DNA of 64,000 nt. It comes from Actinoplanes ianthinogenes. GTDB taxonomy: Bacteria > Actinomycetota > Actinomycetes > Mycobacteriales > Micromonosporaceae. The notes beneath the pieces are model-generated. The model made no database searches, was not told the DNA's origin, and saw nothing but the letters and a program-made list of their open reading frames with translations. The position numbers were made by a program, and so were the translations under genes. Location of the stretch: contig NZ_AP023356.1 of assembly GCF_018324205.1 (NCBI RefSeq), forward strand, positions 4,419,501 to 4,483,500. The letters run 5' to 3'. Shown here piece by piece: positions 56,808 through 64,000 of this stretch; position 1 is the stretch's first letter, and the number at the start of each line of letters is the position of its first letter.

Positions 56808-57602
56808 TCACAGGACGCTTTCGTACGCCCTGAGCGTCGCGTCCAGCACGTCCCGCCCGGGCCGCTCCCAGAGGCCGGCGTTCATCACCTCGACCTCGAT
56901 CGGCCCGGTGTACCCCGCCTTGTCCACCGCGTCGTGGAACGCCCGCATGTCCACGCACCCGTCCCCGGGCAGCCCGCGCCCGGTGAGCACGCCGGCCGGC
57001 AGCGGGGTGATCCAGTCGGCGAGCTGGTAGATCGCGATCCGCTCGCCGGCCCGCGCGATCTTCTCCAGGACGGTGTCGTCCCACCACAGGTGGTAGGTGT
57101 CGACGGTGACCCCGACCTGCCCGGCCGGGTGCTGCTCGGCGATCGCCATGGCCTGGTCCCAGGTGCTGATCACGCAGCGGTCGGCGGCGTACATCGGATG
57201 CAGCGGCTCGATCGCCAGGGTCACCCCGGCCGCGGCCGCGTGCGGCGCGAGCCGGGCGATCGCGTCGGCGACGTGCCGGCGTGCCCCCGCGATGTCCCGC
57301 GACCCCTCCGGCAGACCGCCGGAGACCAGGACCAGCACCGGGGTGCCGAGCGCGGCGGCCTCGTCGATCGCCCGGCGGTTGTCGTCGAACCAGTCCGGCA
57401 GCTGGAAGAACCCGCTGCGGCAGAGCGTGGTCACGGTCAGCCCGGCGTCACGCACCAGGGCGGCGGAGCGGTCCAGGCCGTACTCGGCAACGGGTTCCCG
57501 CCAGAGCGCGACCTTGTCCACGCCGGCCGCGACGCACCCGGCCACCATCTCTTCCAGGTCCCACAGCTTCGCCGTGATCTGGTTGAAGGAGAACCGGCTC
57601 AT
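56808..57602 (-). CDS. Sugar phosphate isomerase/epimerase (AP-endonuclease-2 fold)
   Basis: 264 residues. TIM-barrel of the xylose-isomerase-like family: FSFNQITAKLWDLEEMVAGCVAAGVDKVALWREPV, LVLVSGGLPEGSRD, LAIEPLHPMYAADRCVISTWDQA (metal-binding Glu), VGVTVDTYHLWWDD (Asp/His), and PIEVEVMNAGLWERPGRDV (Glu). The ATG overlaps the stop of the DUF993 gene. It should interconvert a keto- and aldo-sugar or inositol derivative in the pathway encoded by this operon; the exact substrate is unknown. Confidence 0.88.
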   Translation of the reverse strand: MSRFSFNQITAKLWDLEEMVAGCVAAGVDKVALWREPVAEYGLDRSAALVRDAGLTVTTLCRSGFFQLPDWFDDNRRAIDEAAALGTPVLVLVSGGLPEGSRDIAGARRHVADAIARLAPHAAAAGVTLAIEPLHPMYAADRCVISTWDQAMAIAEQHPAGQVGVTVDTYHLWWDDTVLEKIARAGERIAIYQLADWITPLPAGVLTGRGLPGDGCVDMRAFHDAVDKAGYTGPIEVEVMNAGLWERPGRDVLDATLRAYESVL

Positions 57603-58729
57603 CCGGCGACCACCTCGAAGAATCGGTTGGCACGGTGTGCCGCCAGGTCGGGATCCGGCAGCAGGCCCGCCGCGTCGGCGAGCTCCACCAGCCTGGCGAA
57701 ATGCGGCACCGAACGACCCGACTGCAACCCGCCGACCATGGTGAAGTGCGACTGGTGACCGGCCAGCCAGGCGAGGAAGACGATGCCGGTCTTGTAGTAG
57801 AAGGTCGGCTTCTCGAAGATGTGCCGGGACAGCGGAACGGTCGGCGCGAAGATCCGGTCGTACTCGTCCAGGTCACCGCGGTCCAGCGCGGCGAACGCGG
57901 CGGCCGCGGCCGGGGCGATCGCGGCGAAGATGCCGAGCAGCGCGTCCGAGTGGCCCTGCTCGTCGCCGCGGATCAGCTCCGGATAGTTGAAGTCGTCGCC
58001 GGTGTAGAGCCGGACCCCCGCGGGCAGCCTGCGGCGCAGCCGGATCTCATGGCCGGCGTCGAGCAGCGAGATCTTGATGCCGTCGACCTTGGCCGGGTTC
58101 GCGGTGATCAGCTCGAGAACCGTCTCGGTGGCCTTGTCCACGTCGGACGAGCCCCAGTAGCCCTCCAGCGCCGGGTCGAACGCGGTACCGAGCCAGTGCA
58201 GGATCACCGGCTTGTCCGAAGTATCCAACAACGAACGATAAATCGTCAGATAGTCGTCGGCGTCCCGCGCGGTAGCGGCCAGGTGCCGGCTGCACATCAG
58301 CACCGGCCCGGCGCCCGCGGTCAGCACATCCGCGAGCTGCTCCGCATAGGCCCGGTGCACCTGGTCGAGCGTCACCGGGCCGGGCGCCAACTGATCCGTG
58401 GCGACGCCGGCCACGATCCGGCCCCCGGCCGCCGCCGCGCTGCGCCGGATCAACTCCTTGGTCGCGGCGTAATCGAGACCCATCCCCCGCTGCGCGGTGT
58501 CCATCGCCTCGGCCACACCCAGGCCGTGCGACCAGAGGTGATGCCGGAAGGCCAGCGTCGCCTCCCAGTCCAGGACCGCCGGCGCGCCGGGCGCGTTCTC
58601 GGCCCGCGGATCCGCGACCACGTGCGCCGCGGCGTACGCGAATCGGGTTCGGGGTGGGGTTTCCGGGTTTTCCCAGAGGCGCCGCCCGGCGAGGGTCAGC
58701 GGCCCGGACGGCAGATTCACCGTGGCCAT
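57599..58729 (-). CDS. DUF993 family protein (dihydrodipicolinate synthase-like aldolase)
   Basis: 376 residues. DUF993 pattern: WEATLAFRHHLWSHGLGVAEAMDTAQRGMGLDYAATKELIRRSAA, KPVILHWLGTAFDPALEGYWGSSD, AKVDGIKISLLDAGHEIRLRRRLPAGVRLYTGDDFNYPELIRGD (the KISLLD Lys is a plausible Schiff-base residue). It occurs with Gfo/Idh/MocA dehydrogenases and sugar isomerases in actinomycete catabolic operons. One-base overlap with the dehydrogenase gene upstream and 4-bp overlap with the isomerase gene downstream. Confidence 0.88.
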   Translation of the reverse strand: MATVNLPSGPLTLAGRRLWENPETPPRTRFAYAAAHVVADPRAENAPGAPAVLDWEATLAFRHHLWSHGLGVAEAMDTAQRGMGLDYAATKELIRRSAAAAGGRIVAGVATDQLAPGPVTLDQVHRAYAEQLADVLTAGAGPVLMCSRHLAATARDADDYLTIYRSLLDTSDKPVILHWLGTAFDPALEGYWGSSDVDKATETVLELITANPAKVDGIKISLLDAGHEIRLRRRLPAGVRLYTGDDFNYPELIRGDEQGHSDALLGIFAAIAPAAAAAFAALDRGDLDEYDRIFAPTVPLSRHIFEKPTFYYKTGIVFLAWLAGHQSHFTMVGGLQSGRSVPHFARLVELADAAGLLPDPDLAAHRANRFFEVVAG

Positions 58730-59877
58730 CAGGCGTTCCCCAGCTCGATGCGGCGGCCCTCGCGGGCGGACCGCAGGCCGGCCTCGGCGAGCCGGACGCC
58801 GCGGGCGCCGGAGGCGAAGTCCCAGGGGAACGCCTCACCGGCGACGACGTGCCGGAGGAACGCCTCCCACTGCACCTTGAAGCCGTTGTCGAACTCGTCG
58901 TTGTCCGGCACCTCGGTCCATTGGTCGCGGAACGAGAAGGTGACCGGCAGGTCGGGGTTCCACACCGGTTTCGGGGTGGTCGCCCGGTGCTGGATCTTGC
59001 AGCCGCGCAGGCCCGCGACCGCGCTGCCGTGCGTGCCGTCGACCTGGAACTCGACCAGCTCGTCGCGGTTGACCCGGACCGCCCAGGACGAGTTGATCTG
59101 GGCGACGATGCCGCCCTCCAGCTCGAAGATCCCGTAGGCCGCGTCGTCGGCGTCGGCGGTGTATTCCTCACCGCGCTCGTCGACCCGGACCGGGATGTGC
59201 GTGGCGGTCGTCGCCTGCACGCTGCGCACCGCGCCGAACAGCTCCTCCAGCACGTAGTTCCAGTGCGGGAACATGTCCATCACGATGCCGCCGCCGTCGG
59301 CCAGCCGGTAGTTCCAACTCGGACGCTGGGCGGCCTGCCAGTCGCCCTCGAAGACCCAGTAGCCGAACTCGCCGCGCACCGACAGGATCCGGCCGAAGAA
59401 GCCGCCGTCGATCAGCCGCTTCAGCTTGCGCAGGCCGGGCAGGAAGAGCTTGTCCTGGACCACGCCGCTGCGGATGCCGGCCGCGGCGGCCAGCTCGGCC
59501 AGCTCCTCGGCCGCCGGCGAGCTCTCGGCGAGGGGTTTCTCGGTGTAGACGTGCTTGCCGGCCGCGATCGCCTGGCGGATCGCCTTCTCCCGCTGCTGGG
59601 TGACCTGCGCGTCGAAGTAGATCTCCACGTCCGGCCGGGCCAGCGCGGCGTCCAGGTCGGTGGTCCACTCGGTGAGGCCGTGCCGTGCGGCGAGCGCCGC
59701 GAGTTTGTCCGGGTCGCGGCCGACCAGGATCAGCTCCGGCCAGATCTGGCCGCCACCGGGCAGGGCGACGCCGCCCTGCTCCCGGATGGCGAGCAGGGAG
59801 CGGACCAGGTGCTGCCGGTACCCCATCCGGCCGGTCACTCCGTTGATCACAATTCCGATCGATCTGCGCGCTGCCAT
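58729..59877 (-). CDS. Gfo/Idh/MocA family oxidoreductase
   Basis: 382 residues. NAD(P)-binding N-terminus (IGIVINGVTGRMGYRQHLVRSLLAI), AIAAGKHVYTEKPLAESSPAAEEL with the catalytic-region EKP, then a C-terminal substrate domain (YRLADGGGIVMDMFPHWNYVLEELFG with the catalytic-type Asp/His). It oxidises a sugar or cyclitol ring carbon. First gene of the three-gene operon; LacI-type palindromes lie just upstream (59898-59945). Confidence 0.92.
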   Translation of the reverse strand: MAARRSIGIVINGVTGRMGYRQHLVRSLLAIREQGGVALPGGGQIWPELILVGRDPDKLAALAARHGLTEWTTDLDAALARPDVEIYFDAQVTQQREKAIRQAIAAGKHVYTEKPLAESSPAAEELAELAAAAGIRSGVVQDKLFLPGLRKLKRLIDGGFFGRILSVRGEFGYWVFEGDWQAAQRPSWNYRLADGGGIVMDMFPHWNYVLEELFGAVRSVQATTATHIPVRVDERGEEYTADADDAAYGIFELEGGIVAQINSSWAVRVNRDELVEFQVDGTHGSAVAGLRGCKIQHRATTPKPVWNPDLPVTFSFRDQWTEVPDNDEFDNGFKVQWEAFLRHVVAGEAFPWDFASGARGVRLAEAGLRSAREGRRIELGNA

Positions 59878-59897
59878 GTGCCGCGACCTCTTCCTTT

Positions 59898-59945
59898 AGG
59901 AAAGCGCTTTCCTGCTGCTTGCAGCGTAAGGCTCGAACGCGTTCG
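59898..59945. promoter_or_regulatory. Two LacI-type palindromic operators
   Basis: AGGAAAGCGCTTTCCT (59898-59913, perfect 16-bp palindrome with central CG) starts 20 bp before the oxidoreductase ATG; CGAACGCGTTCG (59934-59945) is a second perfect 12-bp dyad. Both fit LacI/GalR family sites. No LacI gene lies within the window. A GGGTCC-5-GGACCC hairpin follows at 59953-59969. Confidence 0.65.
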
Positions 59946-60029
59946 GAGACAAGGGTCCACTGCGGACCCCTCTGGTGACTGTCGGAGGCCGGCCGTAGTA
60001 TCCGATCACCATTGAGCACGGGGGAACCT

Positions 60030-61493
60030 ATGCGTCATCGCACCGTCGCCTTGTCCACTCTCACCACCCTGGCCGCCGGCCTCGTCTTCGCTTCGCCCGC
60101 GCAAGCCGCCGACGGGCCGGTCACCGACCTCGGCATCGCACCCGGCGCCCGCGTCAACCGGACTGTCGAGCTCCGGCCCACGGTGGCCGCGGAGGCCGAC
60201 GTCGCCCAGCTCCAGCTGTGGGCGAACAACGCGCCCGTCGCCTACGACTACGCGGCGCCCTGGTCGCTGAGCTGGAACACCCGGGGCATCATCGACCAGG
60301 ACGTGCCGGTCTACCTGGTCGCCGTCGACAAGGACGGCAACAAGACGCCGACCGGGAAGGTCACCGTCCGGGTCGACAACTACGCGCCACTGGCGAGCTT
60401 CCCGCAGGGCTGGGGCAGCAGCCAGCAGTACCCGGCGAGCAACAACAGCTTCACCGGCATCCAGCGGTTCTCACTGACCCCGGCCGGCGACGCCGACACC
60501 GTCCGGTGGATCCAGCTGTCGGTGGGCGGCCAGGTCATCGACACGGCCACCGCGGCGCCGTGGCCGGTCACCTGGGACACCTCGGCCTTCCCGGAGGGCG
60601 TGGTCAAGCTGACCGCGACCACCACCGACGACCTGGGCAACACCACGCAGAACTCGGCCTGGCTGTGGGTGGACCGGACCGGGCCGGCGACGACCGTCCG
60701 GTTCCCGCAGGTGGCGGGTTACGTCAGCGTCCACCAGCCGCTCGCGGTCGAGGCGTCCGACCCGGCCACCGTCGACCGGGCCGAGCTGTACCTGAACGGC
60801 GTGCTCGCTGACACCGCCACGCTGAACGGCGCCGGCGTCGCCGACCTCGACCTCGCGGCGGGCACTGCGAACGGTCCGGCCACGCTGACCGTCAAGACGT
60901 ACGACCACCTGGGCAACGTCACCGAGCAGACGCGCTCGGTCGTGGTCGACAACGACAAGCCGGTCGCGGCCGGCGCGCCCGGGTCGAGCTACCTGCGCGG
61001 TACCTTCGGCGCCGGGGTCAGCAACTTCCGAGACGCCACCGGCGCCGCCTACCTGGCCGTCTACTTCGACGACTTCCGCGGCACCGGCTTCACCGAGCGC
61101 AGCCCGTGGTACGTGCACGTCAACAGCCGCGCGGTCGCCGACGGCCGGCACACCCTGGCCTGGGACGTGAAGGACAAGGCCGGCAACCTCACGCAGCTGC
61201 GCCGGTCGGTCTACGTCGACAACACCGCGCCGGCGGTGAGGTTCGGCACCGCGCCGAAGAACCGGGCGAAGCTGACCCGCAAGGTGACCGTCAAGGCCAT
61301 CGCCGCCGACCGCTTCGGCATCGCCCGGGTCCAGCTGCTGGTCAACGGCAAGGTGGTGGCGACCGACAGCAAGGCCGCCTTCAGCTTCACCCTGAACCCG
61401 AAGAAGTTCGGCAAGAAGTTCACCGTCCAGCTCCGCGCGTACGACCGCGCCGGGAACGTGAAGTACTCGACGAAGCGGACCTACCGCCGCTGA
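60030..61493 (+). CDS. Secreted multi-domain Ig-like protein
   Basis: 487 residues. Signal peptide MRHRTVALSTLTTLAAGLVFASPAQA, then about four or five bacterial Ig-like domains of 90-100 residues. Each has the pattern V(T/D)N-x-xP and YDRAGNV/KDKAGNLTQLRRSVYVDNTAP (PVYLVAVDKDGNKTPTGKVTVRVDNYAP, KLTATTTDDLGNTTQNSAWLWVDRTGP, LTVKTYDHLGNVTEQTRSVVVDNDKP). There is no catalytic domain, so adhesion or wall binding is likely. The ATG has GGGGGAA upstream; an earlier in-frame TTG lies before that site. Confidence 0.85.
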   Translation: MRHRTVALSTLTTLAAGLVFASPAQAADGPVTDLGIAPGARVNRTVELRPTVAAEADVAQLQLWANNAPVAYDYAAPWSLSWNTRGIIDQDVPVYLVAVDKDGNKTPTGKVTVRVDNYAPLASFPQGWGSSQQYPASNNSFTGIQRFSLTPAGDADTVRWIQLSVGGQVIDTATAAPWPVTWDTSAFPEGVVKLTATTTDDLGNTTQNSAWLWVDRTGPATTVRFPQVAGYVSVHQPLAVEASDPATVDRAELYLNGVLADTATLNGAGVADLDLAAGTANGPATLTVKTYDHLGNVTEQTRSVVVDNDKPVAAGAPGSSYLRGTFGAGVSNFRDATGAAYLAVYFDDFRGTGFTERSPWYVHVNSRAVADGRHTLAWDVKDKAGNLTQLRRSVYVDNTAPAVRFGTAPKNRAKLTRKVTVKAIAADRFGIARVQLLVNGKVVATDSKAAFSFTLNPKKFGKKFTVQLRAYDRAGNVKYSTKRTYRR

Positions 61494-61508
61494 CCGGCAC
61501 ATGACACA

Positions 61509-61542
61509 CCGAAGGGGAGGCCCGGCCGGGTCTCCCCTTCGG
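61509..61542 (+). terminator. Terminator hairpin after the Ig-like gene
   Basis: A 15-bp stem (61509-61523 with 61528-61542, one G-T pair), loop GGCC. It begins 15 bp after the stop; no T-run. Confidence 0.75.
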
Positions 61543-61666
61543 CGTCTCGGCGATGCTTCTCGACCCGGGATTCAGCCCGGCGGTCGCCGGGCGGCCCGGT
61601 GCCCACGCGGGCCTCGCGGGTAGCCACGGGACGGGGCTGGTGCGGTGGTGGGAGGGGTAATGCGTA

Positions 61667-62338
61667 TCAAATAGGTTTTGCCCGCATTTCGACCGCATCC
61701 AGGATGAGTTCCAGCGCCAGCTCGAACTGGTCCTCGCGGTTGACGTCGCTCAGGTGCTCGGCGACGTTGCGGATGTGCGGGTAGCGGTCGGCGGGCAGGA
61801 CGACGTATTCCCTGGTCCAGGCCAGGCCGTCGCGGTCCATCACGTCCAGGCCCACGGCGTGCACGTTCGCCTCGAAGGCGGTCCAGGCCAGGATGGTGTC
61901 GGCGACCGCGCGGTACATGCTGGCGGCGGCGCGACCGTGCAGGCCGGCCTGCTCGAGGGCGCCGATGATCAGCTCGACGGTGCGGAACTCGGCCTCCTGG
62001 CGCAGCGTGCGGGTGGCGACCAGGGCGGCCACCCGGGGATGCGTGACGAAGGCGCGGCGGCTGGCCCGGGCCAGCGACATGATCCTTTTCCGCCAGTCCG
62101 GCTCGTCCGTGTCCACCTCGGACAGCGCGTGCTCCAGCAGCTGCGCGCCGATCGCCAGCAGCAGCTCGTCCTTGTCCCGGAAGTGCCGCAGCACCGCGGT
62201 GGGCGCCACCCCGAGCGCCGGGCCGAGTCGCCGGAAGGTCAGCGCCTCCGCGCCGTCCGCCTCGGCCACCTCCAGCGCCACCTTGACGATCTCCGCCCGG
62301 CTCAGCGTGCCCCGCTCCCTCTTCGCCATGCGGCCCAT
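61667..62338 (-). CDS. TetR family transcriptional regulator
   Basis: 223 residues from ATG 62338 (ATG 62329, MAKRERGTLSR, is equally possible). HTH LSRAEIVKVALEVAEADGAEALTFRRLGPALGVAPTAVLRHFRDKDELLLAIGAQL, then a long helical ligand domain. Divergent from an APC permease gene with an 88-bp gap, so it probably represses that permease and the linked amidohydrolase gene. The ligand may be the transported amine or amino acid. Confidence 0.88.
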   Translation of the reverse strand: MGRMAKRERGTLSRAEIVKVALEVAEADGAEALTFRRLGPALGVAPTAVLRHFRDKDELLLAIGAQLLEHALSEVDTDEPDWRKRIMSLARASRRAFVTHPRVAALVATRTLRQEAEFRTVELIIGALEQAGLHGRAAASMYRAVADTILAWTAFEANVHAVGLDVMDRDGLAWTREYVVLPADRYPHIRNVAEHLSDVNREDQFELALELILDAVEMRAKPI

Positions 62339-62345
62339 CTTAATG

Positions 62346-62394
62346 AAACAACGTTGTGAACGCTGTTGACATCGGTGTTCAGATGTCGTTGCAT
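62346..62394 (+). promoter_or_regulatory. Operator and promoter of the permease gene
   Basis: ACAACGTTGT (62348-62357, perfect dyad) precedes TTGACA (62366-62371, consensus -35) and TTGCAT (62389-62394) at 17-bp spacing. The dyad is the likely TetR site. Confidence 0.5.
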
Positions 62395-62426
62395 CTGTGG
62401 CCAGGGTCACCAAGGGGAGTGGATAG

Positions 62427-63845
62427 ATGAACGCACCCATGCCGAAGTCACTCGGCGTCATCGACGGCGTCGTGATCGCCGCCTCCAGCACCGCCGCCAC
62501 CACCAGCATCGCGATCGGCACCGGTGTGCTCGCCGCGACCGTCGGCCGCCAGGTGCCGATCCTGCTGGTCCTGGCGTTCCTGCCGATGATCGGCATCGCC
62601 GGCGCCTACGCCCGGCTGAACCGCTCCGAGCCCGACTGCGGCGCCGGATACACCTGGGTGGGCCGCACCCTCGGCCCCTGGCTCGGCTTCCTGGCCGGCT
62701 GGATCCCGGTGGCCGGCACGGTGATCTTCCTGGCCTACACCACCGCGATCTGCGGCTCGCTGCTGATCCAGACCGCCGGCAAGGTCGGCCTGCACGGCCT
62801 CGACCCGGACTCGACCGCGCAGTGCACCCTGGTCGGCCTGGTGGTGCTGGTGGCGGTCACCTGGACGGCGATCCGCGGGGTGGCGCACGCCGTCACCTTC
62901 CAGAAATACCTGCTGATCTTCGAGTACGCGGTCCTGATCGTCTTCTGCGGCTGGGGGATGATCGTCGGCGACCAGCCGTTCTCGCTCTCCTGGCTCAACA
63001 CGTTCGCCTTCGACTCGCTCAGCGGCCTGGCACAGGGCCTGGTGCTGGCGGTCTTCTTCTACTGGGGCTGGGACTCCGCGTTCAACGTCACCGAGGAGAC
63101 CCGCAACCCGGAGGACGCCTCCCGCGGCGGGTTCATCGCGCTCTTCACCATGCTCGGCCTCTTCGTGCTCGGCTCGATCGCGTTCCAGCGCGTGCTGCCC
63201 ACCGAGGAACTGGCCGAGAACGGCGCGCAGGGCCTCAGCTACTTCGCCGCCAAGCTGGTCGGCGAGCCGTGGGCGTCGGTGCCACTGCTCGCGCTGATGT
63301 TCTCGGCGATCGCCTCGGTGCAGTCCGGGGTGATCCCGACCGCCCGGCTGACCCTGGCGATGAGCCGGGACAAGACGCTCGGCCCGTTCTGGGCGCGGCT
63401 CAGCAAGCGCGGCGCGCCCGCCGCCGGCACTGTCGTGATCGCGGTGATCGCCGGGTTCGTGGCCCTGCTGGAGTTCGCCATCCCCACGCTCAACCAGGCG
63501 ATTCTCGCCGCGGTGAACACCATCGGCCTGCTCGTGGCGGTCTATTACGGGCTGACCGCGATCGCCTCCGCGGTCCGCTTCCGCGGACTGCTGCGGACCA
63601 ACCCCACCGAAGGCTTGCGGGCCGTTGTCATCCCGCTGCTTTCCGGTACGGCATTGCTCGCCCTCGGCATCTACCTCGCCCTGTACTACGCCACCCTGAG
63701 CGACAGCTTCGCGATCAGCGTGGAGAACGGCTGGTTCAACCTGGCCGCCCCGGCGCTGATCGTGCTGCTCGGGATCGGGGCCGCCGCGATGGCGAAGTGG
63801 CGCCGCCGCTCACCGTACTTCGCTCGTGTGGAGGAGACCGTATGA
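62427..63845 (+). CDS. APC superfamily amino acid/amine permease
   Basis: 472 residues with about 12 membrane helices. Opens SLGVIDGVVIAASSTAATTSIAIGTGVLAATVGRQVPILLVLAFLPM, then EPDCGAGYTWVGRTLGPWLGFLAGW (consensus APC helix), FYWGWDSAFNVTEETRNPEDASRGG (the ETxxP motif of helix 6-7), and LTLAMSRDKTLGPFWARLSKRGAP. ATG with GGGGAG upstream. Translationally coupled (ATGA) to an amidohydrolase gene, implying import and then hydrolysis of the same compound. Confidence 0.92.
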   Translation: MNAPMPKSLGVIDGVVIAASSTAATTSIAIGTGVLAATVGRQVPILLVLAFLPMIGIAGAYARLNRSEPDCGAGYTWVGRTLGPWLGFLAGWIPVAGTVIFLAYTTAICGSLLIQTAGKVGLHGLDPDSTAQCTLVGLVVLVAVTWTAIRGVAHAVTFQKYLLIFEYAVLIVFCGWGMIVGDQPFSLSWLNTFAFDSLSGLAQGLVLAVFFYWGWDSAFNVTEETRNPEDASRGGFIALFTMLGLFVLGSIAFQRVLPTEELAENGAQGLSYFAAKLVGEPWASVPLLALMFSAIASVQSGVIPTARLTLAMSRDKTLGPFWARLSKRGAPAAGTVVIAVIAGFVALLEFAIPTLNQAILAAVNTIGLLVAVYYGLTAIASAVRFRGLLRTNPTEGLRAVVIPLLSGTALLALGIYLALYYATLSDSFAISVENGWFNLAAPALIVLLGIGAAAMAKWRRRSPYFARVEETV

Positions 63846-64000
63846 CCACCGCTGACCTGCTCTTCACCGGTGGGCCGGTGTTCACCGCGGGCGGGGCGCG
63901 CTCCCGGGCCACCGCCGTCGCGGTCAAGGACGGGCGGATCCTCGCGGTCGGGCACGACCTGGCCGACCTGCGCGGGGCCCGGACCGAGGTGGTCGACCTG
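63842..64000 (+). CDS. Amidohydrolase (YtcJ-like), 5' end only
   Basis: The first 53 residues run off the right edge: TADLLFTGGPVFTAGGARSRATAVAVKDGRILAVGHDLADLRGARTEVVDL. This is the small N-terminal beta-domain of the amidohydrolase-3 family (DLLFTGGxVxT, GRILAVG). The metal site lies beyond the window. The ATG overlaps the permease stop. Confidence 0.85.
   Translation, partial: MTTADLLFTGGPVFTAGGARSRATAVAVKDGRILAVGHDLADLRGARTEVVDL

Noticed and set aside
1..64000. tRNA, rRNA, known riboswitches, insertion sequences, prophage or integrase genes
   Set aside because: I looked for cloverleaf patterns, transposase and integrase motifs and common riboswitch cores and saw none. A covariance-model scan was not possible here.

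Overview
The window is chromosomal DNA from a very GC-rich actinomycete, most likely of the Micromonosporaceae (Actinoplanes-like). Pointers are GTG and TTG starts, ATGA/GTGA gene overlaps, TANNNT boxes 6-7 nt before start codons (leaderless genes), a conservon (NIT-type sensor kinase, Roadblock, DUF742, small GTPase), DUF397/XRE genes, DUF574-type methyltransferase and CBM2/CBM5-bearing secreted chitinolytic enzymes. The genus is inferred; there is no rRNA or other marker here.

Layout. 1-5.7 kb: end of a methionine-salvage isomerase gene, an M48 protease, a PHP-domain protein and a DUF885 protein. 6-12.8 kb: an extended conservon. 13-17.3 kb: an envelope polysaccharide operon (glycosyltransferase, UDP-GlcNAc 2-epimerase, Tat-exported DUF2334 protein). 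17.3-25.9 kb: dienelactone hydrolase, two TetR genes, a GH18 chitinase, a DHA2 efflux pump, a GGDEF protein and a methyltransferase. 26-29 kb: a DUF397/XRE locus bounded by two inverted copies of the same promoter-like element. 29.2-30.1 kb: about 14 copies of a 63-bp hairpin-forming tandem repeat without a gene. 30.3-36.4 kb: a luciferase-like/FAD-oxidase fusion, HxlR, nitroreductase, purC, and an SRA-HNH restriction gene of lower GC. 36.6-44 kb: PQQ-type propeller protein, DUF305 lipoprotein coupled to a chitin-active LPMO, a two-component system, and a secreted M4 protease. 44-50.5 kb: bioY, a shortened baeRF-like gene, Roadblock and ArsR genes, a MerR gene with two matching operators, a pseudogene and an aldo/keto reductase. 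50.5-51.9 kb: gene-free tandem repeats. 51.9-56.4 kb: an ECF sigma/anti-sigma/ABC-2 exporter operon. 56.4-64 kb: TfoX-like gene, a sugar-catabolic operon behind LacI-type palindromes, a secreted Ig-like protein, TetR, an APC permease and the start of an amidohydrolase gene.

The most unusual object is at 52517-52943. Two membrane-protein genes of the ABC operon are joined by six tandem ~71-bp units, each an open reading frame of 23-25 codons. Every unit overlaps the next through ATGA (last one GTGA), so the two large genes and six mini-ORFs form an unbroken chain of start/stop overlaps. The mini-ORF ends resemble the 3' end of the upstream gene and their beginnings resemble the 5' end of the downstream gene, as expected if a translational-coupling junction had been tandemly duplicated. 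Other signals of note are the inverted promoter pair around the XRE/DUF397 genes, the paired MerR operators, a TTAAGGCT motif shared by the chitinase and LPMO promoters, and a recurring intergenic TTTCGGTACG-type sequence.
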